Source: Salinispirillum sp049115955 (GTDB lineage: Bacteria; Pseudomonadota; Gammaproteobacteria; Pseudomonadales; Natronospirillaceae). Taken from it: a stretch of DNA of 64,000 nt. The stretch spans positions 6,403-70,402 of the forward strand of contig JAGDZJ010000007.1 of NCBI GenBank assembly GCA_049115955.1, written 5' to 3'. The notes beneath the pieces were generated by a model that saw nothing but the letters and a program-made list of their open reading frames with translations, was not told where the DNA came from and did no database searches. This document shows positions 27,818 through 34,900 of this stretch, in pieces; position 1 is the stretch's first letter; each line of letters starts with the position of its first letter. Position numbers and translations under genes: made by a program.

Positions 27818-27847
27818 AGTACCGCTTTTGTCTTAAAAAGCGGTACT
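27818..27847 (+). terminator. Terminator-like hairpin upstream of fimV
   Basis: Perfect 12-bp inverted repeat AGTACCGCTTTT / AAAAGCGGTACT with a 6-base loop, followed on the + strand by three T. No + strand gene ends here. It may instead be a leader structure or operator in the fimV upstream region, about 70 bp before the fimV start. Confidence 0.45.
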
Positions 27848-28110
27848 TTTCACATTTCCGTACAGATATTCATCTTGTTAATGACATAACCGATATTGAT
27901 ATCCCGCCAAGTATTGAATATATGACGGCCTTGCGCAAGCTACCTGCAACCCGCGTGCCATCAAATTGCGCCAGTATTCTGACGTTATGATTAGCACATT
28001 GACGCAAATATCGATCATAACGGCACAAAATATTGCAGCACTACCGTAGGCAAAAATGCTTCGTACGACACTACTTTGACACTCGTAGGTTTCATTTCCC
28101 ATGCGAAAAT

Positions 28111-28143
28111 AAAAAAGGGATGGCGATTAAGCCATCCCTTTTT
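28111..28143 (-). terminator. asd terminator
   Basis: Thirteen-bp stem AAAAAGGGATGGC / GCCATCCCTTTTT with a 6-base loop and T-rich exit on the minus strand, 27 bp after the asd stop. Confidence 0.93.
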
Positions 28144-28169
28144 AACGAACAATTACCTCAAGGCAACGT

Positions 28170-29279
28170 TCAGCTTTGCAATATCGTCAGCATACGACGC
28201 AATGGCTCGGCCGCGCCCCACAGCAATTGGTCGCCTACGGTAAACGCAGAAATATATTCCGGCCCCATATTCAGCTTACGAATACGACCAACCGGAACAG
28301 TTAACGTACCGTTCACCTTCGCAGGCGACAATTCAGCAATGCTCAACTCACGGTCATTGGGTACCACTTTAACCCAATCATTGTGCGTCGCCAGAATCTG
28401 CTCGATCTCACCGACCGACAAGTCTTTCTTCAACTTGATGGTCAACGCCTGGCTGTGGCAGCGCATGGCACCGATCCGCACACAAATACCATCGATGGGT
28501 ACTTGGCGGTCTGAACGACCCAATATCTTGTTGGTTTCTACTTGAGCCTTCCATTCTTCTTTGCTTTGTCCGGTTTCCATAGCCTTGTCGATCCATGGAA
28601 TCAGGCTGCCCGCCAACGGCGCGCCAAAGTTTTTCGTCGGGAAATCATCAGAACGCATGGTTTCCGCCACTTGGCGATCTACTTCCAGAATGGCCGATGC
28701 AGGATCATTAACCTGCTCGGCAACGGCGTCATTGATGACACCCATCTGCTGAATCAGCTCTTTCATGTTCTGCGCGCCAGCACCCGAAGCCGCCTGATAC
28801 GTCATGGGGCTCACCCATTCAATCAGGTCTTTTTCGAACAAGCCACCCAAAGCGATCAGCATCAAGGATACAGTGCAATTACCGCCAACAAAGGTTTTAG
28901 TGCCATCGGCCAGAGCTTGGTCGATAACGCCACGATTCACAGGATCAAGAATCAACACCGCATCATCTTTCATGCGCAACGTAGACGCAGCGTCAATCCA
29001 GTAGCCTTTCCAGCCTGCATCGCGCAACGGTTGATAGACTTCGGTTGTGTAGTCACCACCCTGACATGTAATGATGACGTCCATGGCTTGCAGTGCGCTG
29101 ATGTCACGCGCATCCTGCAACAAGGGAATCTCTTTGCCTACATCAGGGCCTGCGATACCAACCTGTGACGTACTGAAAAACACCGGGTCGATATTGGCAA
29201 AGTCGTTTTCGGCGCGCATGCGATCCATCAATACGGAACCAACCATTCCGCGCCATCCTACAAATCCTACTTTTAACAT
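28170..29279 (-). CDS. asd: Aspartate-semialdehyde dehydrogenase
   Basis: Reduces aspartyl phosphate to aspartate semialdehyde, the precursor of lysine, threonine and methionine. About 369 residues from the ATG at 29277-29279 (AGGAA upstream; a GTG four codons earlier is the alternative). The catalytic Cys is in FVGGNCTVSLML and the NADP loop is GFVGWRGMVGSVL. The long Gram-negative form of the enzyme. It lies 8 bp after leuB and supplies Hom, encoded 27 kb away. Confidence 0.97.
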   Translation of the reverse strand: MLKVGFVGWRGMVGSVLMDRMRAENDFANIDPVFFSTSQVGIAGPDVGKEIPLLQDARDISALQAMDVIITCQGGDYTTEVYQPLRDAGWKGYWIDAASTLRMKDDAVLILDPVNRGVIDQALADGTKTFVGGNCTVSLMLIALGGLFEKDLIEWVSPMTYQAASGAGAQNMKELIQQMGVINDAVAEQVNDPASAILEVDRQVAETMRSDDFPTKNFGAPLAGSLIPWIDKAMETGQSKEEWKAQVETNKILGRSDRQVPIDGICVRIGAMRCHSQALTIKLKKDLSVGEIEQILATHNDWVKVVPNDRELSIAELSPAKVNGTLTVPVGRIRKLNMGPEYISAFTVGDQLLWGAAEPLRRMLTILQS

Positions 29280-29287
29280 GATATTCC

Positions 29288-30367
29288 TCACTCGTTGAGT
29301 GCTTTCAGGACTGCTTGTCCCATTTCTGCCGTGGTGACCTTACGTGCTCCTTCGCTCATGATGTCGGCGGTACGCAATCCGGCATCCAGTACGCGGCTTA
29401 CGGCCGCTTCAATAGCGTCTGCCGCCTCAGTGGCGTGCAGGGAGTAACGCAACATCATGGCGACCGACAAAATGGTCGCCAGTGGGTTTGCAATGCCCTG
29501 TCCGGCGATATCAGGTGCACTGCCGTGAATCGGTTCGTACATGCCCTGCTGCTGGTCATTCAATGACGCAGAGGGCAACATGCCAATTGAGCCGGTTAGC
29601 ATGGCGGCGCAGTCGGACAGGATGTCGCCGAACATGTTGCCGGTGACCATGACGTCAAACTGCTTCGGTGCCCGCACAAGCTGCATCGCGGCGTTGTCGA
29701 CGTACATGTGGCTGAGTTCCACTTCAGGGTATTCAGCACTGATACGGGTCATGACTTCGCGCCACAGCACGGTCACTTCCAGTACGTTGGCTTTGTCTAC
29801 GGAGCAGACGCGCTTGTCACGTTTCATGGCAGACTGAAAAGCCACGTGTGCGATGCGTTCAATCTCTGGCTCGCTGTAGATGTAGGTATTATACCCTTCT
29901 CGCACGCCGTTCGCATTGGTGCGGATGCCGCGCGGTTCGCCGAAGTAAATGCCACCGGTCAATTCGCGCACGATAAGGATGTCCAGACCCGATACAATTT
30001 CGGGGCGCAAGCTGGATGCTGCGGCCAGTTGCGGATACAGAATAGCCGGACGCAAGTTGGCGAACAGGTTGAGGTTAGAACGCAAACCCAGCAGGCCTTT
30101 TTCGGGCCGCAGTGCCATTTCGAGCTTGTCCCATTTGGGGCCACCGACGGCACCCAACAGGATGGCGTCGGAGTTTTTCGCGGCATTCAGCGTTGACTCA
30201 GGCAGTGGACCGCCCGTTGCGTCAATGGCGGCGCCGCCGACCAAGCCTTCATTCAATTCAATACCCAACTGATACCGTTCGCTTGCCCACTCCAGCACAC
30301 CAACCGCTTCGGTGACAATTTCCGGCCCGATACCATCACCCGGCAATACCAATACGTTTCTGCTCAC
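29288..30367 (-). CDS. leuB: 3-isopropylmalate dehydrogenase
   Basis: Oxidative decarboxylation of 3-isopropylmalate in leucine synthesis. 359 residues from a GTG start (30365-30367) with TTAGGAGA upstream; the reading SRNVLVLPGDGIGPEIV is the family start. A longer in-frame extension runs into the palindromic element at 30.44-30.57 kb and is rejected. Motifs: LRSNLNLFANLRP, IVRELTGGIYFGEPRG, and the metal-binding Asp motif GDILSDCAAML. Separated from leuD by 464 bp carrying two hairpin elements; asd follows. Confidence 0.97.
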   Translation of the reverse strand: MSRNVLVLPGDGIGPEIVTEAVGVLEWASERYQLGIELNEGLVGGAAIDATGGPLPESTLNAAKNSDAILLGAVGGPKWDKLEMALRPEKGLLGLRSNLNLFANLRPAILYPQLAAASSLRPEIVSGLDILIVRELTGGIYFGEPRGIRTNANGVREGYNTYIYSEPEIERIAHVAFQSAMKRDKRVCSVDKANVLEVTVLWREVMTRISAEYPEVELSHMYVDNAAMQLVRAPKQFDVMVTGNMFGDILSDCAAMLTGSIGMLPSASLNDQQQGMYEPIHGSAPDIAGQGIANPLATILSVAMMLRYSLHATEAADAIEAAVSRVLDAGLRTADIMSEGARKVTTAEMGQAVLKALNE

Positions 30368-30441
30368 TGACTTTCTCCTAATACTGTTCTGACTTACCCA
30401 GCCATTAAATTTTACCGGGCCGAGAGCTGGGGGATGTGTGT

Positions 30442-30574
30442 TGCATGGACGCCGTAAACCGATTATCAGACACATCCATGTGTCTGACCCTTCGGGCTCC
30501 CTACGGTCGTGCAAATTCGTTCCTGACGAATTTGTCCATGCAGGCTCGTTGCGGACGCCCTGTCCGCAAACGCC
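30442..30574 (-). repeat. Leu-region hairpin element, copy 1 (long form)
   Basis: Read on the minus strand it carries a hairpin TTGCGGAC/GTCCGCAA, then CGAGCC, and ends in TTTACGGCGTCC, like copy 3 at 32960-33051. Here the central spacer is expanded by two extra hairpins: AAATTCGT/ACGAATTT (30512-30532 region) and CAGACA-CATGGATG-TGTCTG (30468-30487). A 9-bp inverted pair (TGCATGGAC/GTCCATGCA, 30442-30450 and 30534-30542) closes the expanded part. No outer arm pair is visible. A 10-bp direct repeat GCCATTAAAT occurs at 30401-30410 and 30572-30581, one on each side. Function unknown. Confidence 0.75.
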
Positions 30575-30701
30575 ATTAAATACCCTATAGAGCCCCTAAA
30601 ACCGAACATCCGAACCAAGTAAAAATTTGATTCGCCCAGCACCCAACAACATGCTGCCCAATTATTAACTTCACTTTCTGACCAGCTACCGCACTTCAGA
30701 G

Positions 30702-30798
30702 GGTAGGTATGGGATTCGCGGGGCGTCTGCCGCCATGGATGGCGGCAGCGAGCCAGCAGGGATGCTTTTACGGCGTCCCCAAGAATCCCATACTTACC
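30702..30798 (+). repeat. Leu-region hairpin element, copy 2
   Basis: Outer arms 30702-30717 and 30783-30798 are inverted copies matching at 15 of 16 bases. Inside are the hairpin CTGCCGCC-ATGGAT-GGCGGCAG (30727-30748), GCGAGCC, a 12-nt spacer and TTTACGGCGTC (ends 30777). The core 30729-30777 matches copy 4 (33161-33209) at 43 of 49 positions, while the outer arms of the two copies are unrelated. Confidence 0.8.
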
Positions 30799-30831
30799 TG
30801 ACGAAGTGAGTCGAGGTCGGTCTTTGATTCT

Positions 30832-31470
30832 CTATTGGAACAACCATGGCGCTTCCGCCTTGCGCTTTTCTTCGTACGCGCGAATCGTATCCGCGCGCTC
30901 CAGCGTCAAGCCGATGTCATCGAGCCCGTTGACCAAGCAATGCTTGCGGAAGCTGTCGATATCAAAAGACCATGACTGACCCGTCGATGTGCGCACTTCT
31001 TGCGCTGGCAAATCGACGGTTAACTCAAAACCCGGCTCGGCGTACATCGCCGCAAACAACTGCGCCACCGCCGACTCTGGCAGGATGACGGGCAGAACCC
31101 CGTTCTTGAAACAGTTATTGTAGAAAATATCCGCATAACTGGGCGCAATGATGACACGGAAACCGAAGTCTTCGAGCGCCCACGGTGCGTGCTCACGGCT
31201 TGAACCACAACCGAAGTTCTCCCGCGCCAACAGAATGCTCGCACCCTGATAACGCTCCTGATTCAGCGGGAAGTCAAGGTTCAATGGCCGCTGACTGTTG
31301 TCCATGCCCGGCTCACCTTCGTCGAGGTAACGCAACTCATCGAACAGGTTCGGGCCAAATCCACTGCGCTTGATAGATTTCAGGAACTGCTTCGGAATGA
31401 TCATGTCGGTATCGACATTGGCACGGTCCATCGGTGCGACCAAGCCTTGGTGTACAGTTAATGCTTTCAT
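30832..31470 (-). CDS. leuD: 3-isopropylmalate dehydratase small subunit
   Basis: With LeuC isomerises 2- to 3-isopropylmalate. 212 residues from the ATG at 31468-31470, which overlaps the leuC stop codon as ATGA and has GGAG upstream. Motifs: TDMIIPKQFLKSIKR and NFGCGSSREHAPWAL. Ends in a 464-bp gap before leuB. Confidence 0.97.
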   Translation of the reverse strand: MKALTVHQGLVAPMDRANVDTDMIIPKQFLKSIKRSGFGPNLFDELRYLDEGEPGMDNSQRPLNLDFPLNQERYQGASILLARENFGCGSSREHAPWALEDFGFRVIIAPSYADIFYNNCFKNGVLPVILPESAVAQLFAAMYAEPGFELTVDLPAQEVRTSTGQSWSFDIDSFRKHCLVNGLDDIGLTLERADTIRAYEEKRKAEAPWLFQ

Positions 31471-32897
31471 GCTTGGGCACTCCATTCTCTGACGTCAACA
31501 AAGTGGCCAGCCACCGCTGCGGCAGCGGCCATCGCAGGGCTAACCAAGTGTGTACGCCCACCGAAGCCCTGACGGCCTTCAAAGTTGCGGTTGGAGGTCG
31601 AGGCGCAATGTTCACCGGCACCCAGTTTGTCGGCATTCATTGCCAAACACATAGAACATCCGGGCTCACGCCACTCAAAACCAGCCGCGGTGAATATCTG
31701 ATCCAAGCCTTCGGCTTCCGCCTGCTTCTTAACCAAGCCGGAGCCGGGTACGACCAAGGCTTGTTTCAAGCTGCTGGCCACGCGCTTACCTTTAACCACG
31801 GCGGCGGCGGCGCGCAAATCTTCAATACGCGAATTGGTGCACGAACCGATAAAGACGCGGTCCAGTTTGATGTCGGTAATGGCTTGGCCTTCTTGCAAGC
31901 CCATGTATTCCAGCGCACGCGCTAATCCAGTGCGGCGGCTGTCGCTGTTCATATCGGCCATGGTTGGCACTTTGCTGGTTACGCTCGCTACCATTTCCGG
32001 TGAGGTGCCCCAGGTTACCTGTGGTTCGATGTCTTTGGCGTCAATGACGACGACCTTGTCAAAATGTGCATCGTCATCGCTGACCAGTTCGCGCCAGTTG
32101 GCGACGGCTTTTTCCCACAAGTCACCTTTGGGCGCAAAGGGACGGCCTTTAAAATAGTCGATGGTGGTTTGATCCACCGCCACCATGCCAGCGCGAGCGC
32201 CCGCTTCGATGGCCATGTTACAGACCGTCATGCGACCTTCCATCGACAGGCTCTGAATGGCAGTGCCGCCAAATTCAATGGCGCAGCCATTGCCGCCAGC
32301 GGTGCCTATCACGCCAATGATGTGCAATACGACGTCTTTGGCGGTAACACCCGCACCCAGTTCGCCATCAACACGCACCAGCATGTTCTGCATTTTCTGC
32401 TGAATCAAACACTGTGTAGCCAGTACGTGTTCGACTTCGGACGTGCCGATGCCATGCGCGAGTGCGCCGAATGCGCCGTGCGTGGAGGTATGGGAGTCAC
32501 CACAGACGATGGTCATGCCGGGCAAGGTTGCGCCCTGCTCTGGCCCCATGACATGGACGATGCCTTGGCGTTCGTCGCCCATGTCAAATTTGAGGATGCC
32601 GAGTTCGCTGCAGTTGTCGTCTAATGTTTGTACCTGAATGCGTGAGATAGGATCCACAATGCCGGCAATGCCCGACTTCCGCTCTTCTACGGTAGTGGGT
32701 ACGTTGTGATCTGGCGTGGCAATGTTAGCATCCAGTCGCCACGGCTTCCGCGCTGCAAGGCGCAAACCCTCAAAGGCCTGTGGCGAGGTCACTTCATGCA
32801 GTAACTGTCGATCAATATAGATGAGACAGCTACCATCATCGCGGGCCTCTACGAGGTGTGCGTCCCACAACTTGTCATACAATGTTTTACCAGCCAC
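31467..32897 (-). CDS. leuC: 3-isopropylmalate dehydratase large subunit
   Basis: Aconitase-family iron-sulfur enzyme. 476 residues from a GTG start (32895-32897) with AGGAG upstream, giving the family start AGKTLYDKLWDAH. The [4Fe-4S] cysteines are in FIGSCTNSR and PGCSMCLAMN, and CGDSHTSTHGAFGALA is another signature. The open frame extends 16 codons further but without a ribosome site. The first gene of leuCD, divergent from a LysR-type regulator gene, the usual arrangement for control of this operon. Confidence 0.97.
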   Translation of the reverse strand: MAGKTLYDKLWDAHLVEARDDGSCLIYIDRQLLHEVTSPQAFEGLRLAARKPWRLDANIATPDHNVPTTVEERKSGIAGIVDPISRIQVQTLDDNCSELGILKFDMGDERQGIVHVMGPEQGATLPGMTIVCGDSHTSTHGAFGALAHGIGTSEVEHVLATQCLIQQKMQNMLVRVDGELGAGVTAKDVVLHIIGVIGTAGGNGCAIEFGGTAIQSLSMEGRMTVCNMAIEAGARAGMVAVDQTTIDYFKGRPFAPKGDLWEKAVANWRELVSDDDAHFDKVVVIDAKDIEPQVTWGTSPEMVASVTSKVPTMADMNSDSRRTGLARALEYMGLQEGQAITDIKLDRVFIGSCTNSRIEDLRAAAAVVKGKRVASSLKQALVVPGSGLVKKQAEAEGLDQIFTAAGFEWREPGCSMCLAMNADKLGAGEHCASTSNRNFEGRQGFGGRTHLVSPAMAAAAAVAGHFVDVREWSAQA

Positions 32898-32959
32898 GCT
32901 GACACTCCTACTCTCATTATTTTTCTCGGACCCGACAGTGTGCAAGGTGCACCGGCTGA

Positions 32960-33051
32960 CTCTTAGGCCTCTTTCAGGGACGCCGTAAACCCATCCATGG
33001 GGGCTCGTTGCGGACTTCCTGTCCGCAAACGCCCTTAAAGAGGCCTAAGAG
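32960..33051 (-). repeat. Leu-region hairpin element, copy 3
   Basis: Outer arms 32960-32979 and 33032-33051 are inverted copies matching at 19 of 20 bases (CTCTTAGGCCTCTTT core perfect). Inside, on the minus strand, are the hairpin TTGCGGAC-AGGAA-GTCCGCAA, CGAGCC, the 12-nt spacer CCCATGGATGGG and TTTACGGCGTC. The 32-nt block 33002-33033 matches copy 1 (30543-30574) at 30 positions. It lies about 60 bp upstream of leuC and, if transcribed, would be in its leader. Confidence 0.8.
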
Positions 33052-33125
33052 CCCACCGTCACACCGCTAGCCCTTCAGCACGCCCAAACCATTGAAAAAC
33101 ACATGATGGGTGGCTGTAGAGGCTA

Positions 33126-33238
33126 GGCACTGGCGCAGGCCCTGCCTGCAAGGTGCGTGTGCCGCCATGGATGGCGGCAACGAGCCTACAGGGACGTATT
33201 TACGGCGTCACCTGAAAGGCAGGGCCTGCACCAGTGCC
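33126..33238 (+). repeat. Leu-region hairpin element, copy 4
   Basis: Outer arms 33126-33147 and 33217-33238 are inverted copies matching at 21 of 22 bases. Inside are the hairpin GCCGCC-ATGGAT-GGCGGC (33161-33178), AACGAGCC, a 12-nt spacer and TTTACGGCGTC (ends 33209). The core is nearly that of copy 2 but the arms are different. It is back-to-back with copy 3, 74 bp away. Confidence 0.8.
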
Positions 33239-33279
33239 GGGTTATTCTGGTATTTCTTTAATGGAAGGAATTTTAACGC

Positions 33280-33317
33280 TTGCATAAAAATAAAACAAAT
33301 TCATAATTTTTATGCAA
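33280..33317. promoter_or_regulatory. Palindromic operator candidate of the LysR gene
   Basis: TTGCATAAAAAT (33280-33291) and ATTTTTATGCAA (33306-33317) form a perfect 12-bp inverted repeat with a 14-base AT-rich centre. It ends 22 bp before the LysR start codon. Position and symmetry fit an autoregulatory LysR binding site, or the shared site for leuC control about 380 bp away. Binding is inferred, not shown. Confidence 0.6.
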
Positions 33318-33339
33318 TTGATAACCAGTAGGAATGTGA

Positions 33340-34218
33340 ATGGACATCCAAGGCTTGCAAGCGTTTCTGGCGGTCAGTGCTTACGGCAGCTTTTCTGAGG
33401 CAGCGCTGCGCCTGCACCTCACACAACCGGCGATCAGCAAACGTATTCAAAATCTTGAACACCAACTGGGCACCGCCTTGTTTGACCGCATCGGGCGTAA
33501 GATCCACCTGACAGACGCAGGCAAAGCCCTGATCCCCGCCGCACAGCGCATTATACAGGAAATGGACAACGCCACGCGCACCATGCAGAACTTAGCCAAC
33601 TTAGTCGCCGGGAAACTGTCTTTCGCCACCAGCCACCACATTGGCTTGCATCGCTTACCCGCATTGTTGCAACGCTTCAATGAAAGCCACCCGCAGGTTG
33701 AATTGGATATTCACTTTCTTGAATCCGAATTGGCCTACCAAGCGGTGGAAAAGCGTGAAGTTGAGCTGGCATTCGTGACGATGACAGGCCAACAAAGCCG
33801 TCTCTTGCAGCAAGACAAGCTGTGGCACGATGAACTCACGTTTGTGGCATCGCCACGGCATTTTTTGGCACGCAAGATGGATCTGCAACTGAACGAGTTG
33901 TGCTACACACCCGCCATTTTGCCTTATGAGACGTCGGCGACCTATCAGGTGATTCGCCAACAATTTGAGAAGCGCAAACTGCCGATCAAAACGTCTCTAC
34001 CCGTGAACTATTTGGAAACCATCAAGATGATGGTCTCCGTTGGTTTGGGCTGGAGTGTGCTGCCGACCATCATGGTGGATGAGCAATTGACGGAGCTGTC
34101 GGTGGCCAGTGAGCCATTGAGCCGTTCGCTTGGGGTTATCTGGCTGAAAGACCGGACATTATCGAATGCGGCGCAGGCTTTCTTGGCGCAAACCAAGGCG
34201 GCGCAGGTGCGGAAATAA
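33340..34218 (+). CDS. LysR-family transcriptional regulator, divergent from leuCD
   Basis: 292 residues. An N-terminal winged helix-turn-helix (about 1-60: FLAVSAYGSFSEAALRLHLTQPAISKRIQNLE) is followed by a linker helix and a periplasmic-binding-protein-like effector domain. Divergence from leuC suggests it controls leucine synthesis; the effector could be an isopropylmalate-type intermediate, which is inference from similar arrangements. One of only three + strand genes. Its last 60 bp overlap the 3' end of the convergent rhombosortase gene. Confidence 0.93.
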   Translation: MDIQGLQAFLAVSAYGSFSEAALRLHLTQPAISKRIQNLEHQLGTALFDRIGRKIHLTDAGKALIPAAQRIIQEMDNATRTMQNLANLVAGKLSFATSHHIGLHRLPALLQRFNESHPQVELDIHFLESELAYQAVEKREVELAFVTMTGQQSRLLQQDKLWHDELTFVASPRHFLARKMDLQLNELCYTPAILPYETSATYQVIRQQFEKRKLPIKTSLPVNYLETIKMMVSVGLGWSVLPTIMVDEQLTELSVASEPLSRSLGVIWLKDRTLSNAAQAFLAQTKAAQVRK

Positions 34219-34794
34219 CCAAGCAGACAACGCCACTAACGTACCAATTATCGCTCCTATCATAGCCCCATAGGCATGCGCTTCGGTCAATACCGTGCCT
34301 TCCAGATTGCCGAGATAAATCGGTGTAGAGGAACTGTGGCCTACCCATTGCTCCCAGCCCACCTTGCCCACGATGAGCAACACCATGAACCACTTCCATA
34401 ACGGACGAAATTGCGGGCTTAATATCACCGCCAACAGCACCCAGCCGTGGAGTGTGCCAGAAAGTCCGCGATAAACAGCCACATCCGGTTCGACGACGTA
34501 GATAGCAACACCCAGCAAAAAATTCATAACAAGCAATAGAGGCAAACCCGGCCAACGATTCATCCACACCGGAGCGAGCAAAGTCGCCAGCAGCAAGCCC
34601 AGGCTATTCATCACTGTATGGGCGACATTGCCGTGAGCGAAATGACCGCTAATCAACCCCCACCATTGACCCTGCTCTACCGCCACACGGGAATACTGCC
34701 AAACATCGACCCACACCAGCCCTAGCAAACAGAGTAAAACGACGATCAGCGGCGTTATGAAGTGAATTAAAAAAGATGGGATGAGATTGCGCAT
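34159..34794 (-). CDS. rrtA: Rhombosortase (rhomboid-family intramembrane protease)
   Basis: About 211 residues, with six likely membrane segments. Motifs fit rhombosortases: GHFAHGNVAHTVMNSLGL in the second helix region, the catalytic serine in YRGLSGTLHGW and the catalytic histidine in EAHAYGAMIG. Such enzymes process secreted proteins that end in a GlyGly-CTERM anchor. No such target protein is encoded in the window. The ATG at 34792-34794 gives the first membrane helix directly; an ATG seven codons upstream is possible and neither has a strong ribosome site. Divergent from rdgC and convergent with the LysR gene, whose end it overlaps by 60 bp. Confidence 0.82.
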   Translation of the reverse strand: MRNLIPSFLIHFITPLIVVLLCLLGLVWVDVWQYSRVAVEQGQWWGLISGHFAHGNVAHTVMNSLGLLLATLLAPVWMNRWPGLPLLLVMNFLLGVAIYVVEPDVAVYRGLSGTLHGWVLLAVILSPQFRPLWKWFMVLLIVGKVGWEQWVGHSSSTPIYLGNLEGTVLTEAHAYGAMIGAIIGTLVALSAWLFPHLRRLGLRQESLRRIR

Positions 34795-34900
34795 GCCGCA
34801 AGCATAGCAGAGCATGACCGCTAAAAAACTACTTCCTGTTTGCCCTTTGCGCGGAAATTCGCTACAAAGCCTGTTCGATTTTTTGCAGGACATTTTTACT

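Larger units (their letters stand above)
27750..28169. other. Non-coding gap between fimV and asd
   Basis: The 420-bp gap holds a strong hairpin (27818-27847) and the asd terminator (28111-28143). A 74-codon minus-strand frame at 27878-28102 starts only 9 bp beyond the asd terminator hairpin, has no good ribosome site and no recognisable domain, so I do not call it a gene. The fimV promoter should lie in 27750-28000, but I cannot fix its boxes. Confidence 0.6.
30368..30831. other. Non-coding gap between leuD and leuB with two hairpin elements
   Basis: No gene is supported in these 464 bp. They hold two members of the same repeat family in opposite orientation (30442-30574 and 30702-30798). 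The leuB ribosome site is at the left end. In a typical leuCDB operon this gap would be short, so the elements interrupt the leucine operon. A leuB promoter could lie in 30580-30700 or read-through from leuCD may continue; I cannot tell. Confidence 0.6.
32898..33339. other. Divergent leuC / lysR control region with two hairpin elements
   Basis: 442 bp without a gene. From left to right: the leuC ribosome site, hairpin element copy 3 (32960-33051), copy 4 (33126-33238) and a strong palindromic operator candidate (33280-33317) just before the LysR start. No leucine-rich leader peptide was recognised. Confidence 0.65.

Noticed and set aside
27878..28102. 74-codon minus-strand open frame between asd and fimV
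   Set aside because: It begins 9 bp past the asd terminator hairpin, lacks a ribosome site, and its protein shows no domain; likely chance.
30368..30514. Upstream extension of leuB by 49 codons
   Set aside because: It runs into hairpin element copy 1, while the GTG at 30365-30367 has a strong AGGAG and gives the conserved N-terminus.
30442..33238. Leu-region elements as integron attC sites or CRISPR repeats
   Set aside because: No integrase, no gene cassettes, no regular spacing and no R-box type ends; the copies are only four, in opposite orientations, with different arms.
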